Assembly (NCBI RefSeq): GCF_003071345.1
Contig: NZ_QCYK01000002.1
Coordinates: forward strand, 1,054,001-1,118,000
Reading direction: 5' to 3'
Source of the DNA: Chitinophaga parva
Lineage (GTDB): Bacteria; Bacteroidota; Bacteroidia; Chitinophagales; Chitinophagaceae
DNA: 64,000 nt
Shown: piece by piece, positions 35,801 to 44,675 of the stretch
Position numbering within the stretch: position 1 is the stretch's first letter
How the letters are laid out: every line of letters starts with the position of its first letter
Made by a program: the position numbers and the translations under genes
The notes under the pieces: model-generated
What the model was told of the DNA's origin: nothing
Databases searched by the model: none
What the model saw: only the letters and a program-made list of their open reading frames with translations

Positions 35801-36387
35801 AAGAGCTGTGTCACAAAACCGATGGAGGAGATGCGTAGTACCGTGCCTTCTTTTACCGTGAGCACAAAGTTGCCGTTTTCGTCGGTCACGGTGCCTTGTT
35901 TAGGATTGTCTGCCACCATCACCGTTACACCGGGCATGATCTGCCCTTTGGCGTCCCGCACGTTACCGGTTACGGTGACGTCTGCCGGGGGAGCCGGCGC
36001 CAGATTTTTTTTTGTGATGCCGGCATCAGGTGCCGGTTCAATGATGATGTTCTTTTCGTCAATGCTGTAGCGCAGGGACGTGTTCTTCAATACCTCGCCC
36101 AGCGCGGTTTCCAGGGAGGTGTTATCAAAGTTTACATCCAGTTTGGGAAGATCTTTGATGTTCTTGGAAGACCACACTACGTTGTACCCGGTTTGCCGGT
36201 TCACCTCCACGAAGAACTGCTTCAGGGTAATGCCCTTTTCATGCAGCGTTATTTTCTGGGAGAAGGCGGTGGCGTGGGCCTGTAGCAGGGTGGCCAGTAG
36301 CAACAGGAATGTTATTTTCATAAAACGCAGGAATTGCAGTTTGAAGCCCGGGGGCTTACCGTTCGTGGACGTAAGGGGAATGCACAT
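32875..36387 (-). CDS. SusC/RagA-family TonB-linked outer-membrane protein, locus 2
   Basis: TonB-dependent importer of 1170 aa. Signal segment FMKITFLLLLATLLQAHATAF, STN domain (about 45-115, ITLHEKGITLKQFFVEVNRQTGY), carboxypeptidase-regulatory-like domain (about 135-215, DAKGQIMPGVTVMVAD), plug beginning EEVVITAFGKKERKEAIVGS and containing LILIDNIELS and ATALYGARGANGVILVNTK, and a barrel ending YNVGLNVNL. The STN domain matches regulation by the FecR/sigma pair encoded upstream. The N-terminal 22 residues before the hydrophobic stretch are typical of this genus-level group. SusD follows. Confidence 0.96.
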   Translation of the reverse strand: MCIPLTSTNGKPPGFKLQFLRFMKITFLLLLATLLQAHATAFSQKITLHEKGITLKQFFVEVNRQTGYNVVWSSKNIKDLPKLDVNFDNTSLETALGEVLKNTSLRYSIDEKNIIIEPAPDAGITKKNLAPAPPADVTVTGNVRDAKGQIMPGVTVMVADNPKQGTVTDENGNFVLTVKEGTVLRISSIGFVTQLFTVTATNKALKVVLQEDIQHTEEVVITAFGKKERKEAIVGSVTSIKPEEMKIPASNLTTALAGQAAGVIAYQPTGQPGQDNAQFFIRGVTTFGYKVDPLILIDNIELSTNDLARLNVDDIASFSILKDASATALYGARGANGVILVNTKEGKMGKLSINARIENSRSQNTRSLKIADPITYMKAFNEATLTRDPSQPLPFNQDKINNTIATMHHEPGSNPYVYPAVDWLKTLIKDHTNTQRGNMSVSGGSPLARYYVAGSYNLDHGNLVEDTRNNNHNNVKFQNYQLRSNVNVSLTKTTEMIIRFSGTFSSYQGPLTTDGSFSSDIYNLALHTSPVLFPAYYPADSANLTTQHILFGAPPGTFNATPFNNPYALLLRGHKTSSESRVLAQLELNQKLDAVTKGLTFHGIFETNRYAYFDANLGYNPFYYNIGSYDRKTNVYTLSWLNQEPGAATEYLGYYPGTPVINTGAYLQGNLDYVRQFGNHNLSGTLVGTMQQTVYSNASSLVNSLPHRNMGLAGRAAYNYKSKYYMEFNFGYNGSERFSKEHRYGFFPTIGGGWMLSEEKFFAPLLPILSRVKLRGSYGLVGNDNISDRRFFYSSDVNLASGAGAEFGTNRGYSRPGVSINNYPDPEVTWETSRQMNLALEITTLKKLNFTAEYYNYNRYNILQRRSYIPTTNGLEADIYANLGKANARGIDLSADYKQQVNRDLLVSARGNFTLAANKYTYYEEPNYPEPWRHTAGHPIRQGYGYIAERLFVDDAEAQSSPQQLFTADSKAPRGGDIKYRDLNGDGVIDQRDQTFIGYPQVPEIVYGAGFSVQYKMFDLSAFFQGQARVSFFIDPSKVSPFIQSPDAYVYGNTQLLQAFADSHWSEDHQDIYALYPRLGTNGNEITNNRQASTWWLRNSDFLRLKSAEIGISLPPRMARRWGLRNARLYFNGLNLITWSSFKLWDPELGGNGFAYPIQKVYNVGLNVNL

Positions 36388-36427
36388 GTAATAAAAGCGC
36401 TGTTTAGGTGTGGAACGTGTAGGGCCG

Positions 36428-36452
36428 CACGCGCCAGGCAGGCTGGCGCGTG
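36428..36452. promoter_or_regulatory. Perfect hairpin between FecR and SusC genes, locus 2
   Basis: CACGCGCCAG (36428-36437) and its exact complement (36443-36452) enclose a 5-nt loop. It lies in the 97-nt gap between the FecR stop and the SusC start. There is no U-tract, so it may mark an operator, an RNA-processing site or a partial terminator. Confidence 0.5.
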
Positions 36453-36484
36453 AAGGCGGTTGATAATGATGTGATGACCAGGAA

Positions 36485-37636
36485 TCAGGGATTGCTGTGC
36501 AGCTCCTTCTTTTTACTGATGATAATGGTATTTCCGTCTATTCTGAAACGGGCCGTGCCGGCCTTTTCCATCAGGTTCAGCAGCGTGGCGATGTTGCTGA
36601 AACGTGTGGTCACTGCACCATAGGTTTCTTTGCGCAGGCTTTCGTCTTCAAATACGTACTGCACATTGTACCAGCGGGCAATGGTTTTCATAATATCTTC
36701 CAGCGCATCATCATCAAAGCGGAAGTAGCCTTCTTTCCAGGCGGTCACCGCTTCCACGTTGGCAGCAGTGACGCTGATGCCGCCCTGGTAGCGGGCCTGC
36801 TGGCCAGGCTTCAGCAGCACCGGCGCACCGCCGGCGGTTACCTGTGCGGCGCCTTTTACCAGCGTGGTGCTGATGTTGTTCTCATCCGCATAAGCTTTAA
36901 TGTTGAAGGCCGTGCCGATATCTTCCGTTACAAAAGCACCCGTTACCACTTTAAAGGGCTGTGCCTCGTTGTGTACCACATCAAAATATCCTTCACCGGT
37001 AAGCTCCACACGGCGTTCCTTCGTATGCGAGAACGATACCGGGAAACGCAGGCTGGACATAGAATTAAGCCACACGGTGGTCTGGTCCGGTAACACTATT
37101 TTATACTGGCCGCCGGCCGGTGTACTGATGGTGTTATAAGCCAGGGCAGCTGTGGTATCTGCACCGGTGTTGCCGGTTGTTACCTCGTACAGCAATTGCC
37201 CGTTGGCTGCTTTGGTAATACGTACATTTCCTTGTGTGGCAATATTGCCGTTGGCAGTGGTGGACAGTACGATCTGTTTACCATTGGCCAGCGTAAGGAT
37301 GGCCTGGTTGCTGCCTGGCTTTACCGCCGTGGTGGCATAGGTGACGGGTGTGGCATGGCGCCGGGATAAATAAAGGCCTGCGCCGGTAGCACACAAAAGG
37401 GCCACGGAAGCGGCCACCGCCCATTTGCGGTAACGGGGAGAACGCACCGGATGAAGGCCGGTGGCATGATGAATGCGTTGCAGCAATTCCTGCTGTACCT
37501 GTTCCTCATTGCCGGGAAATGCAGCGTCCTGGTAGCCGGTGGCCCGGTACCAATCCATCAGCTCCTGTTGTTCTGCCAGGGAGGCAGTACCATTGCCGAG
37601 CTTATTGATCAATTCATTAATTCTCTGTAGATCCAT
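36485..37636 (-). CDS. FecR family anti-sigma factor, locus 2
   Basis: Membrane-bound sigma regulator of 383 aa. The cytoplasmic segment (MDLQRINELINKLGNGTASL) is followed by one membrane span (about 70-90, KWAVAASVALLCATGAGLYL), the periplasmic FecR domain (DQTTVWLNSMSSLRFPVSF, LTGEGYFDVVHNEAQPF, EDIGTAFNIKAY, LVKGAAQVTAGG) and a C-terminal DUF4974 (AWKEGYFRFDDDALEDIMKTIARWYNV). ATG 37636 is preferred over one 33 nt upstream because it begins the conserved helix. It lies 143 nt downstream of the sigma gene. Confidence 0.95.
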   Translation of the reverse strand: MDLQRINELINKLGNGTASLAEQQELMDWYRATGYQDAAFPGNEEQVQQELLQRIHHATGLHPVRSPRYRKWAVAASVALLCATGAGLYLSRRHATPVTYATTAVKPGSNQAILTLANGKQIVLSTTANGNIATQGNVRITKAANGQLLYEVTTGNTGADTTAALAYNTISTPAGGQYKIVLPDQTTVWLNSMSSLRFPVSFSHTKERRVELTGEGYFDVVHNEAQPFKVVTGAFVTEDIGTAFNIKAYADENNISTTLVKGAAQVTAGGAPVLLKPGQQARYQGGISVTAANVEAVTAWKEGYFRFDDDALEDIMKTIARWYNVQYVFEDESLRKETYGAVTTRFSNIATLLNLMEKAGTARFRIDGNTIIISKKKELHSNP

Positions 37637-37779
37637 TTGTTCAGGTAAAACGTGGAAGTCATTTAACAAGGTGTGGCATTGCGTAAGCCGGCCTTACCCA
37701 TTGCACACCGGTTGCTGATTTGGTCGCTGTCAATAGATAGTGCCCATAAAAGGATGCTTGCACCCTATCCGTCTGAAAA

Positions 37780-38361
37780 TTATTTTTTGAAGAAGAAATG
37801 GGCAATGGCAAAGAGGGTGATGCCATGGTTCCTGAGCTGGCCCCGGATAATGCGCAAGGCCCTGTTGAGGGTGTTCTCCACCGTTTTGCGGGTAACGTCT
37901 GTCTGCTCGGCTATTTCATGGTTATTAAGGCCCAGGTTGCGGCTGTAATGGAATACCAGGCGGCATTTTTCCGGCATTTCTTCCACAATGCCGTCTATCA
38001 GGTCTTTCAGGAAACGGGCCTCCAGCAGGGCCTCGTCCTGGCTGGCTGTTTCAACAGTATAGTTTTCCCGGGCCAGTGCGGTGCGGCGCTGTTCCTTGCG
38101 GTAATGTTTAAATACCTGGTATTTGACGGCGGTGGCCAGGAAGGCGGAGAGGCCCTGGATATCCTGCTGCTGGCGCTTTTCCCAGAGGGTAATGAATACT
38201 TCCTGGACAATATCCTTGGCCAGTTCTTCATTCCTGCTGTGGTTCCAGGCCACCAGCAGCATTTTTTTCCAGTACCGGTTGTAGATCTCGTTATAGGCGG
38301 ACCGGTTATTTTCCCTGAGTAATTGCAACAACTCCGGGTCCGTGTAGTGAATGTATCCCAT
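37780..38361 (-). CDS. ECF sigma factor, locus 2
   Basis: Sigma-70 family ECF factor of 193 aa. Region 2: YNEIYNRYWKKMLLVAWNHS, LAKDIVQEVFITLWEKRQ and FLATAVKYQVFKHYRKE. Region 4: EMPEKCRLVFHYSRNLGLNNHEIAEQTDVTRKTVENTLNRAL split here as the helix-turn-helix NHEIAEQTDVTRKTVEN. It opens the module sigma, FecR, SusC, SusD on the minus strand and should activate it when the SusC STN domain signals through FecR. The ATG at 38361 is the only reasonable start. Confidence 0.95.
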   Translation of the reverse strand: MGYIHYTDPELLQLLRENNRSAYNEIYNRYWKKMLLVAWNHSRNEELAKDIVQEVFITLWEKRQQQDIQGLSAFLATAVKYQVFKHYRKEQRRTALARENYTVETASQDEALLEARFLKDLIDGIVEEMPEKCRLVFHYSRNLGLNNHEIAEQTDVTRKTVENTLNRALRIIRGQLRNHGITLFAIAHFFFKK

Positions 38362-38660
38362 ACTCAGACAACTACAAAAACATGACTCAATAAATTAGAT
38401 CACTGCTGGCATACGTGGATTGCAGCAATTAATGTTTGTGATGCGATTTCAAATCTGGCTGGCTGGCGGGCAGATGCTCTTGTTCCGGGGCAAGGTATAA
38501 CAAAATCAGGATACGTTACGAATGATTTAGGTGCCCGTAATGTTTTTTTTGACACGACTTCTGCAAGGGTTCCTGTACTAATGTAGAAAAAACAGGGTGT
38601 AGTAAAATAAAAGGCTGTTCTAGTGTGAATAAAATAGATTTATGCGCCTGAAGGGCATCA
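38362..38660. other. Upstream region of locus 2 sigma factor, no gene seen
   Basis: An AT-rich stretch upstream of the sigma gene that must carry its promoter. No full TAnnTTTG box is visible on the minus strand; CAAAAACA near 38374 is a 7-of-8 inverse match but lacks a partner at the right distance. No coding frame of interest was seen. Confidence 0.4.
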
Positions 38661-38825
38661 TTAATTACTGATGTGAAATACGCAGTACACCACCAGGAAC
38701 AGCCCCATCACCACGGAGAGCATCACAAGCCGTAAGATCAGTGGAGTGATGGCCCGGTAATCCTTACCGGCAGGAGAAAAAGCATGTTGATCATTACTTG
38801 CGTGTATAGATTGAAAATATGGCAC
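38661..38825 (-). CDS. Possible small single-span membrane protein
   Basis: A 54-codon frame starting with GTG at 38825. It has a polar N-terminal half (MPYFQSIHASNDQHAFSPAG) and a strongly hydrophobic C-terminal half with one probable membrane helix (LRLVMLSVVMGLFLVVYCVF) ending HISN. An in-frame stop lies just upstream of the GTG. It sits alone between the katG terminator and the locus 2 sigma gene. The protein pattern is convincing for a small membrane protein, but start codon, promoter and family are unproven. Confidence 0.4.
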   Translation of the reverse strand: MPYFQSIHASNDQHAFSPAGKDYRAITPLILRLVMLSVVMGLFLVVYCVFHISN

Positions 38826-38881
38826 CTGCTATTAGTCGCTGCCTGGTAATGATCCTGACAGGCAGCACCGCAGAAAACGAA

Positions 38882-38909
38882 AAAAGCCCCCGCGACCGGG
38901 GGCTTTTTC
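38882..38909. terminator. Terminator after katG (bidirectional)
   Basis: AAAAAGCCCCC and GGGGGCTTTTT (38882-38892 and 38899-38909), with one further G-C pair closing the loop, form a strong stem with A/T tracts on both sides. It lies 25 nt past the katG stop. Confidence 0.9.
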
Positions 38910-38934
38910 AATCTGATTTATCGTGTTGAACTTA

Positions 38935-41587
<2,653 letters not shown>

Positions 41588-41738
41588 CATGGGCCTGGGG
41601 CTTGTGCCGCGGTTCCGGGGCAATGCTGGTAGCCCCGGAATAGGGGCAGGTGTCATGTGGCACCTGTCCTAAGCCCAGCCCATGTGGCCCAGGCGAGCGA
41701 AGCACTGCTGAACCGGCCACTTCCCAGGGCTGGTTTTT
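41588..41738 (+). ncRNA. Candidate structured RNA element with terminator-like end
   Basis: Several long complementary arms are packed together. An outer stem pairs 41588-41603 with 41671-41684 (CATGGGC with GCCCATG, then GGGCTT with AAGCCC with small bulges). Inside it are a perfect 9-bp hairpin (41613-41621 with 41632-41640) and a 10-bp hairpin with two G-T pairs (41643-41652 with 41661-41670). A further arm pair, GTGGCC/GGCCAC, is at 41684-41689/41715-41720. CCAGCCC (41675-41681) of the outer stem can instead pair with GGGCTGG (41727-41733), which is followed by TTTTT, a terminator-like alternative. No known RNA family is recognised; a repeat-derived element is the alternative. Confidence 0.4.
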
Positions 41739-41860
41739 CACTTTTCTTCAAATTTTTCCCTGTTCTTTAAAAAGGTGAGCTTTTCCTTCCAGGTATGAGC
41801 CTTTTCCCAGCCCTTAAAAAGGCGGGCTTTTTCACTGCTTTTTATAAAAAAGTGAAAAAA
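41739..41860. repeat. AT-rich stretch with imperfect direct repeats and hairpins
   Basis: A TAAAAAGGYGRGCTTTTYC-like unit occurs at about 41768 and 41816, and TTTTTCACT at 41734 and 41828. AGCCC/GGGCT (41809-41813/41824-41828) followed by TTTT looks like a terminator. TTTTTCACT (41828-41836) is complementary to AGTGAAAAA (41851-41859) just before the ArsR promoter. No coding frame is visible. Confidence 0.4.
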
Positions 41861-41865
41861 TAATT

Positions 41866-41896
41866 TTGTGCAGTCAAATGGCTGCACGTATATTTG
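41866..41896 (+). promoter_or_regulatory. Promoter of the ArsR-SRPBCC-DoxX operon
   Basis: TTG at 41866-41868, 20-nt spacer, then TATATTTG at 41889-41896, an exact match to the Bacteroidota TAnnTTTG box at the ideal distance. The initiation site would be near 41902, about 15 nt before ATG 41917. A second exact box, TAATTTTG at 41861-41868, overlaps the TTG. Confidence 0.75.
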
Positions 41897-41912
41897 CAGT
41901 CATATAGCTGCA
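41869..41912. promoter_or_regulatory. Two ArsR-type operator copies
   Basis: TGCAGTCAAATGGCTGCA (41869-41886) and TGCAGTCATATAGCTGCA (41895-41912) are 16 of 18 identical and each is an interrupted palindrome with TGCAG/CTGCA arms. The first lies between the -33 and -7 elements, the second overlaps the initiation region. This is where an autorepressing ArsR/SdpR-type protein should bind. Confidence 0.75.
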
Positions 41913-41916
41913 TATT

Positions 41917-42234
41917 ATGGAAACGAGAAGGGATGTATTTCAAGCCATTGCCGATCCGACACGGAGGGCCATTCTTACGCTGGTAGCGCTGGGCGCCATG
42001 ACGCCGGGTGCCATTGCGGAGCAATTCAAGTCCTCCCGGCAAACCATTTCAAAGCATATCCAGATCCTGACGGAATGTGAACTGCTGAAGCAGGAAACCG
42101 CTGGCCGGGAGATCTACTATCACTTTAATCCGCAAAAAATGAAAGAAGTACAGGACTGGTTGCAGCCCTTCATAAAAATGTGGGACGACCGCTTCAACAA
42201 GCTGGAAGAGATCATGAAACCTTTTAAAAAATAA
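41917..42234 (+). CDS. ArsR/SmtB-type (SdpR-like) transcriptional repressor
   Basis: A 105-residue winged-helix repressor: [37 protein letters not shown] is split over helices 1-3, the recognition helix is [13 protein letters not shown] and the wing is [12 protein letters not shown]. The metal-binding ELCVCDL motif of true arsenic sensors is absent, so it belongs to the SdpR/AHSA1-linked group whose signal is unclear. Two palindromic operators overlap its own promoter, so autorepression is expected. The SRPBCC gene follows after 12 nt and a DoxX gene after that, forming one operon. Confidence 0.95.
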   Translation: METRRDVFQAIADPTRRAILTLVALGAMTPGAIAEQFKSSRQTISKHIQILTECELLKQETAGREIYYHFNPQKMKEVQDWLQPFIKMWDDRFNKLEEIMKPFKK

Positions 42235-42246
42235 AACACACACGCT

Positions 42247-42732
42247 ATGGATTACCGTACCAAGATCACCGCTGAACCGGGAAAACAGGAACTCTTTATC
42301 AACCGCGAGTTTGACCTGCCCGTAGCACTGCTCTTCCGGGCACATACAGACCCCACGCTGCTGGCCCAATGGATGAGCAATGATTATGCAAAAATGACCG
42401 TTGAAAAACTGGACGCCCAGCCCCAGGGCGCCTGGCATTACACCGTGAAAGACCCCAGCGGACAAACCTTCAATTTCTATGGAGTGATCCATGATATTGA
42501 AGCACCCGTCCGCCTGGTGCGCACTTTCCAGATGGACAGCCAGCAGGGAGAGCCCAGTGTGCAGCTGGAATTTCACACGTTCACCAAACTGACGGATAAT
42601 ACCAGTAAGCTGACCACGCAAACCATTTACCGCAGCAACAAAGAGCGTGATGATATGATCCGCATGGGCATGGCCCCTGGTGCTAACATGGCCCACGACC
42701 GCCTACAGGAAGTAATGAATCAATACAAATAA
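42247..42732 (+). CDS. SRPBCC (AHSA1-type) domain protein
   Basis: A 161-residue START-like protein. FINREFDLPVALLFRAHTDP...LLAQWM is the classic AHSA1 opening in which an incoming helix follows strand 1; then GAWHYTVKDPSGQTFNFYGVIHDIEAPVRLVRTFQM and the long C-terminal helix MAPGANMAHDRLQEVMNQ close the hydrophobic cavity. Family members bind hydrophobic ligands or act as chaperone cofactors; this one is of the type paired with ArsR repressors. Ligand unknown. It is translated from the same transcript as the repressor, with DoxX 17 nt downstream. Confidence 0.93.
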   Translation: MDYRTKITAEPGKQELFINREFDLPVALLFRAHTDPTLLAQWMSNDYAKMTVEKLDAQPQGAWHYTVKDPSGQTFNFYGVIHDIEAPVRLVRTFQMDSQQGEPSVQLEFHTFTKLTDNTSKLTTQTIYRSNKERDDMIRMGMAPGANMAHDRLQEVMNQYK

Positions 42733-42749
42733 TCCTACACAAACACACT

Positions 42750-43136
42750 ATGAACGCAAAAACAAAGAAAATTCTCTATTGGATCGTTACCGGCCTGCTG
42801 GCCTGGGGAATGCTGTCTGGCGGTATCAGCCAGGTATTGCAGGCGGATTATGCCCAGGTGGGCTTTGTAGCGCTGCATTACCCATTGTACATGATGTTTA
42901 TCCTGGGCACCTGGAAGATCCTGGGCACTATTGCCATCCTGGTGCCGGGATATAAGCTGCTGAAAGAATGGGCATATGCCGGGTTCTTTTTCCTGATGTC
43001 CGGTGCCGCGGCTTCGCATATCTTTGCGCATGATACATTTGCGCACAGCATTGCAGCGTTTATTACGTTGCTGCTCATCGTGGCATCCTGGGCGCTGCGG
43101 CCGGACAACCGTAAGCTGAATGTAACAGCAGCGTAG
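42750..43136 (+). CDS. DoxX-like membrane protein
   Basis: A 128-residue inner-membrane protein with four hydrophobic segments (ILYWIVTGLLAWGMLSGGIS; LYMMFILGTWKILGTIAILV; WAYAGFFFLMSGAAASHIFA; IAAFITLLLIVASWAL) and the DoxX-type loop PGYKLLKEWAYAGFFF. The family's function is not well defined; some relatives act with thiosulfate or redox systems. It is the last gene of the ArsR-controlled operon and is followed by a strong terminator. Confidence 0.92.
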   Translation: MNAKTKKILYWIVTGLLAWGMLSGGISQVLQADYAQVGFVALHYPLYMMFILGTWKILGTIAILVPGYKLLKEWAYAGFFFLMSGAAASHIFAHDTFAHSIAAFITLLLIVASWALRPDNRKLNVTAA

Positions 43137-43162
43137 CTACCTTACCGTTATACATTGCATAT

Positions 43163-43208
43163 AAACAGGAAAGCTGCAAACATCTTTGTCTGCAGCTTTC
43201 CTGTTTTT
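43163..43208. terminator. Perfect bidirectional terminator
   Basis: A 16-bp perfect stem (43163-43178 with 43191-43206) with a 12-nt loop carries an A-tract and a T-tract. It lies between the convergent DoxX and GH43 genes and serves both. Confidence 0.93.
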
Positions 43209-43227
43209 AAAATATTTCAACCTGATA

Positions 43228-44673
43228 TTATTTACGTGACCTCACGGCTACAAACGGTTCAAATTTCAACAAGGGCCTCCCGTCATCTTCTTTTATCGCT
43301 ACGCCATAAGCGCCTTTGCCAGCGCGGGTTTTCAAGGTAAAGATGTAATTGGCCCCTTTCTTCACATGAATGCGTGGCTGTATCCATATGCTCTTTGGAG
43401 ACCATCCTATTTCCGCTGCTGCTATTTCCCCGCTGTAAAGTGCATTGCCTTCCGGTTCTCCCTTTGCATCCGTCTTAAATAATTGCACTTCCAACGGCTG
43501 GTCCGGGTTATCCAGCTTGAAGAGGGTAATGCTCATTTTCGCCAACTTGCCATCCGCAAAGCCTGTAAAGCTTCCCTTCCGCTGTGTTGAATCCGTGATA
43601 TCCGCCACCGGGTGGAATCCTTCCTCCAGGCTTGTATTACCTTTAGGCTGCCGGTATGTTTCTTTACATTGCAGGGGCTCAATGGAGCCATCTGCCGCAA
43701 ACGTAAGCGGCGCCCAGTAGTAATCTGCCAGGGCCTCGTTCTTCGCCGCATTGTTCCAGAGATCACTGCCGTAGAGGTACACCGTCTTTGCATTGAGCTT
43801 GATCACGGATACAAATGATGGCTGCCCGCCGCAGGAGTTATCGCTGATCTTTTTCCCTTCAGACCAGGGGCCCAGCGGGGTGGGAGCCGTGCGGTATGCA
43901 GTGCCGGTGCCGGAGCAATAACCGCAATTGGGATCAGAATATACGACGTAGTAACGGCCATCCCGCTTGAACAAACCAGGTGCTTCTGTAGCACCGGGCG
44001 TAACGTGCTGCACCACCTGCCCGCTACCGGTGAGGTAATCGTCACTGAGTTTTTCAATCACGATGGAACCATTACTGCGCCAGTCCGTATAAGCCAGGTA
44101 AGCCGTACCATCGTCATCTACAAAAGTATCGTGGTCACCGTTGTTGAGGCCTGCAGCGGGCATGCTGCTGTTCACGGCCAGTGCGGGCTCCGCTACTTCT
44201 GTGAAAGGTCCGGTGGGTGTGGCGCTTGTGAATACCCGGTAGCCGGATACATTGTCATACACGTTGATCCATAACACGTATTGTTTAGTCTTTTTGTTAT
44301 AGATCACGTGCGGCCGGAAGCAGCCATAGGTCTTGCCATCACAGCGGGTTTGCCATACAGGTGTGGTGGCGTCAAAGAGGTAACCCTTGTCCGTCCAGGT
44401 TTCCAGGTCGGTGGAGGTGTAAACTTTGAACCCGCAGAAGGGAGCTGCTTTATTGCCCCACTGGAATCCGCAATCATAGCTGGTACCATAGAGGTAGTAA
44501 ACCCCATTGAACTGTGCTATTTCCCCGTCGTGCGCGTCAATGGCGTCACCGGTTTTGCTGAAGCGGATCATTTTATGGCCGTTGTTATCGAAATTACGGC
44601 CCTGTGAAAACACTTGCTGCTGGCTCATAATGGCCAGCAGCAAGGTGATAAAAAGAAAGAAGTTCCGGTTCAT
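43228..44673 (-). CDS. Glycoside hydrolase family 43-type enzyme
   Basis: Exported protein of 481 aa with a signal peptide (FFLFITLLLAIMSQQQVFSQ) and a five-bladed propeller of the GH43 type over about residues 25-330. The putative base lies in DAHDGEIAQFNGVYYLYG, later blades show CFRPHVIYNKKTKQYVLWIN and TFVDDDGTAYLAYTDW, and the likely acid is the Glu of GATEAPGLFKRDG. A C-terminal beta domain (about 360-481) ends in KFEPFVAVRSRK. Family activity is arabinofuranosidase, xylosidase or galactosidase; the substrate here is not assignable. It lies 2 nt downstream of the GH97 stop, so the two are cotranscribed. Confidence 0.88.
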   Translation of the reverse strand: MNRNFFLFITLLLAIMSQQQVFSQGRNFDNNGHKMIRFSKTGDAIDAHDGEIAQFNGVYYLYGTSYDCGFQWGNKAAPFCGFKVYTSTDLETWTDKGYLFDATTPVWQTRCDGKTYGCFRPHVIYNKKTKQYVLWINVYDNVSGYRVFTSATPTGPFTEVAEPALAVNSSMPAAGLNNGDHDTFVDDDGTAYLAYTDWRSNGSIVIEKLSDDYLTGSGQVVQHVTPGATEAPGLFKRDGRYYVVYSDPNCGYCSGTGTAYRTAPTPLGPWSEGKKISDNSCGGQPSFVSVIKLNAKTVYLYGSDLWNNAAKNEALADYYWAPLTFAADGSIEPLQCKETYRQPKGNTSLEEGFHPVADITDSTQRKGSFTGFADGKLAKMSITLFKLDNPDQPLEVQLFKTDAKGEPEGNALYSGEIAAAEIGWSPKSIWIQPRIHVKKGANYIFTLKTRAGKGAYGVAIKEDDGRPLLKFEPFVAVRSRK

Positions 44674-44675
44674 GC

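Noticed and set aside
41588..41684. Possible degenerate tRNA, because of the 7-bp outer stem
   Set aside because: No T-loop or anticodon arm of the right size is present and the length and stem arrangement do not fit.
41907..41916. Possible CRISPR-like direct repeats near 41869 and 41895
   Set aside because: Only two copies, each palindromic and placed within a promoter, so they are operators.
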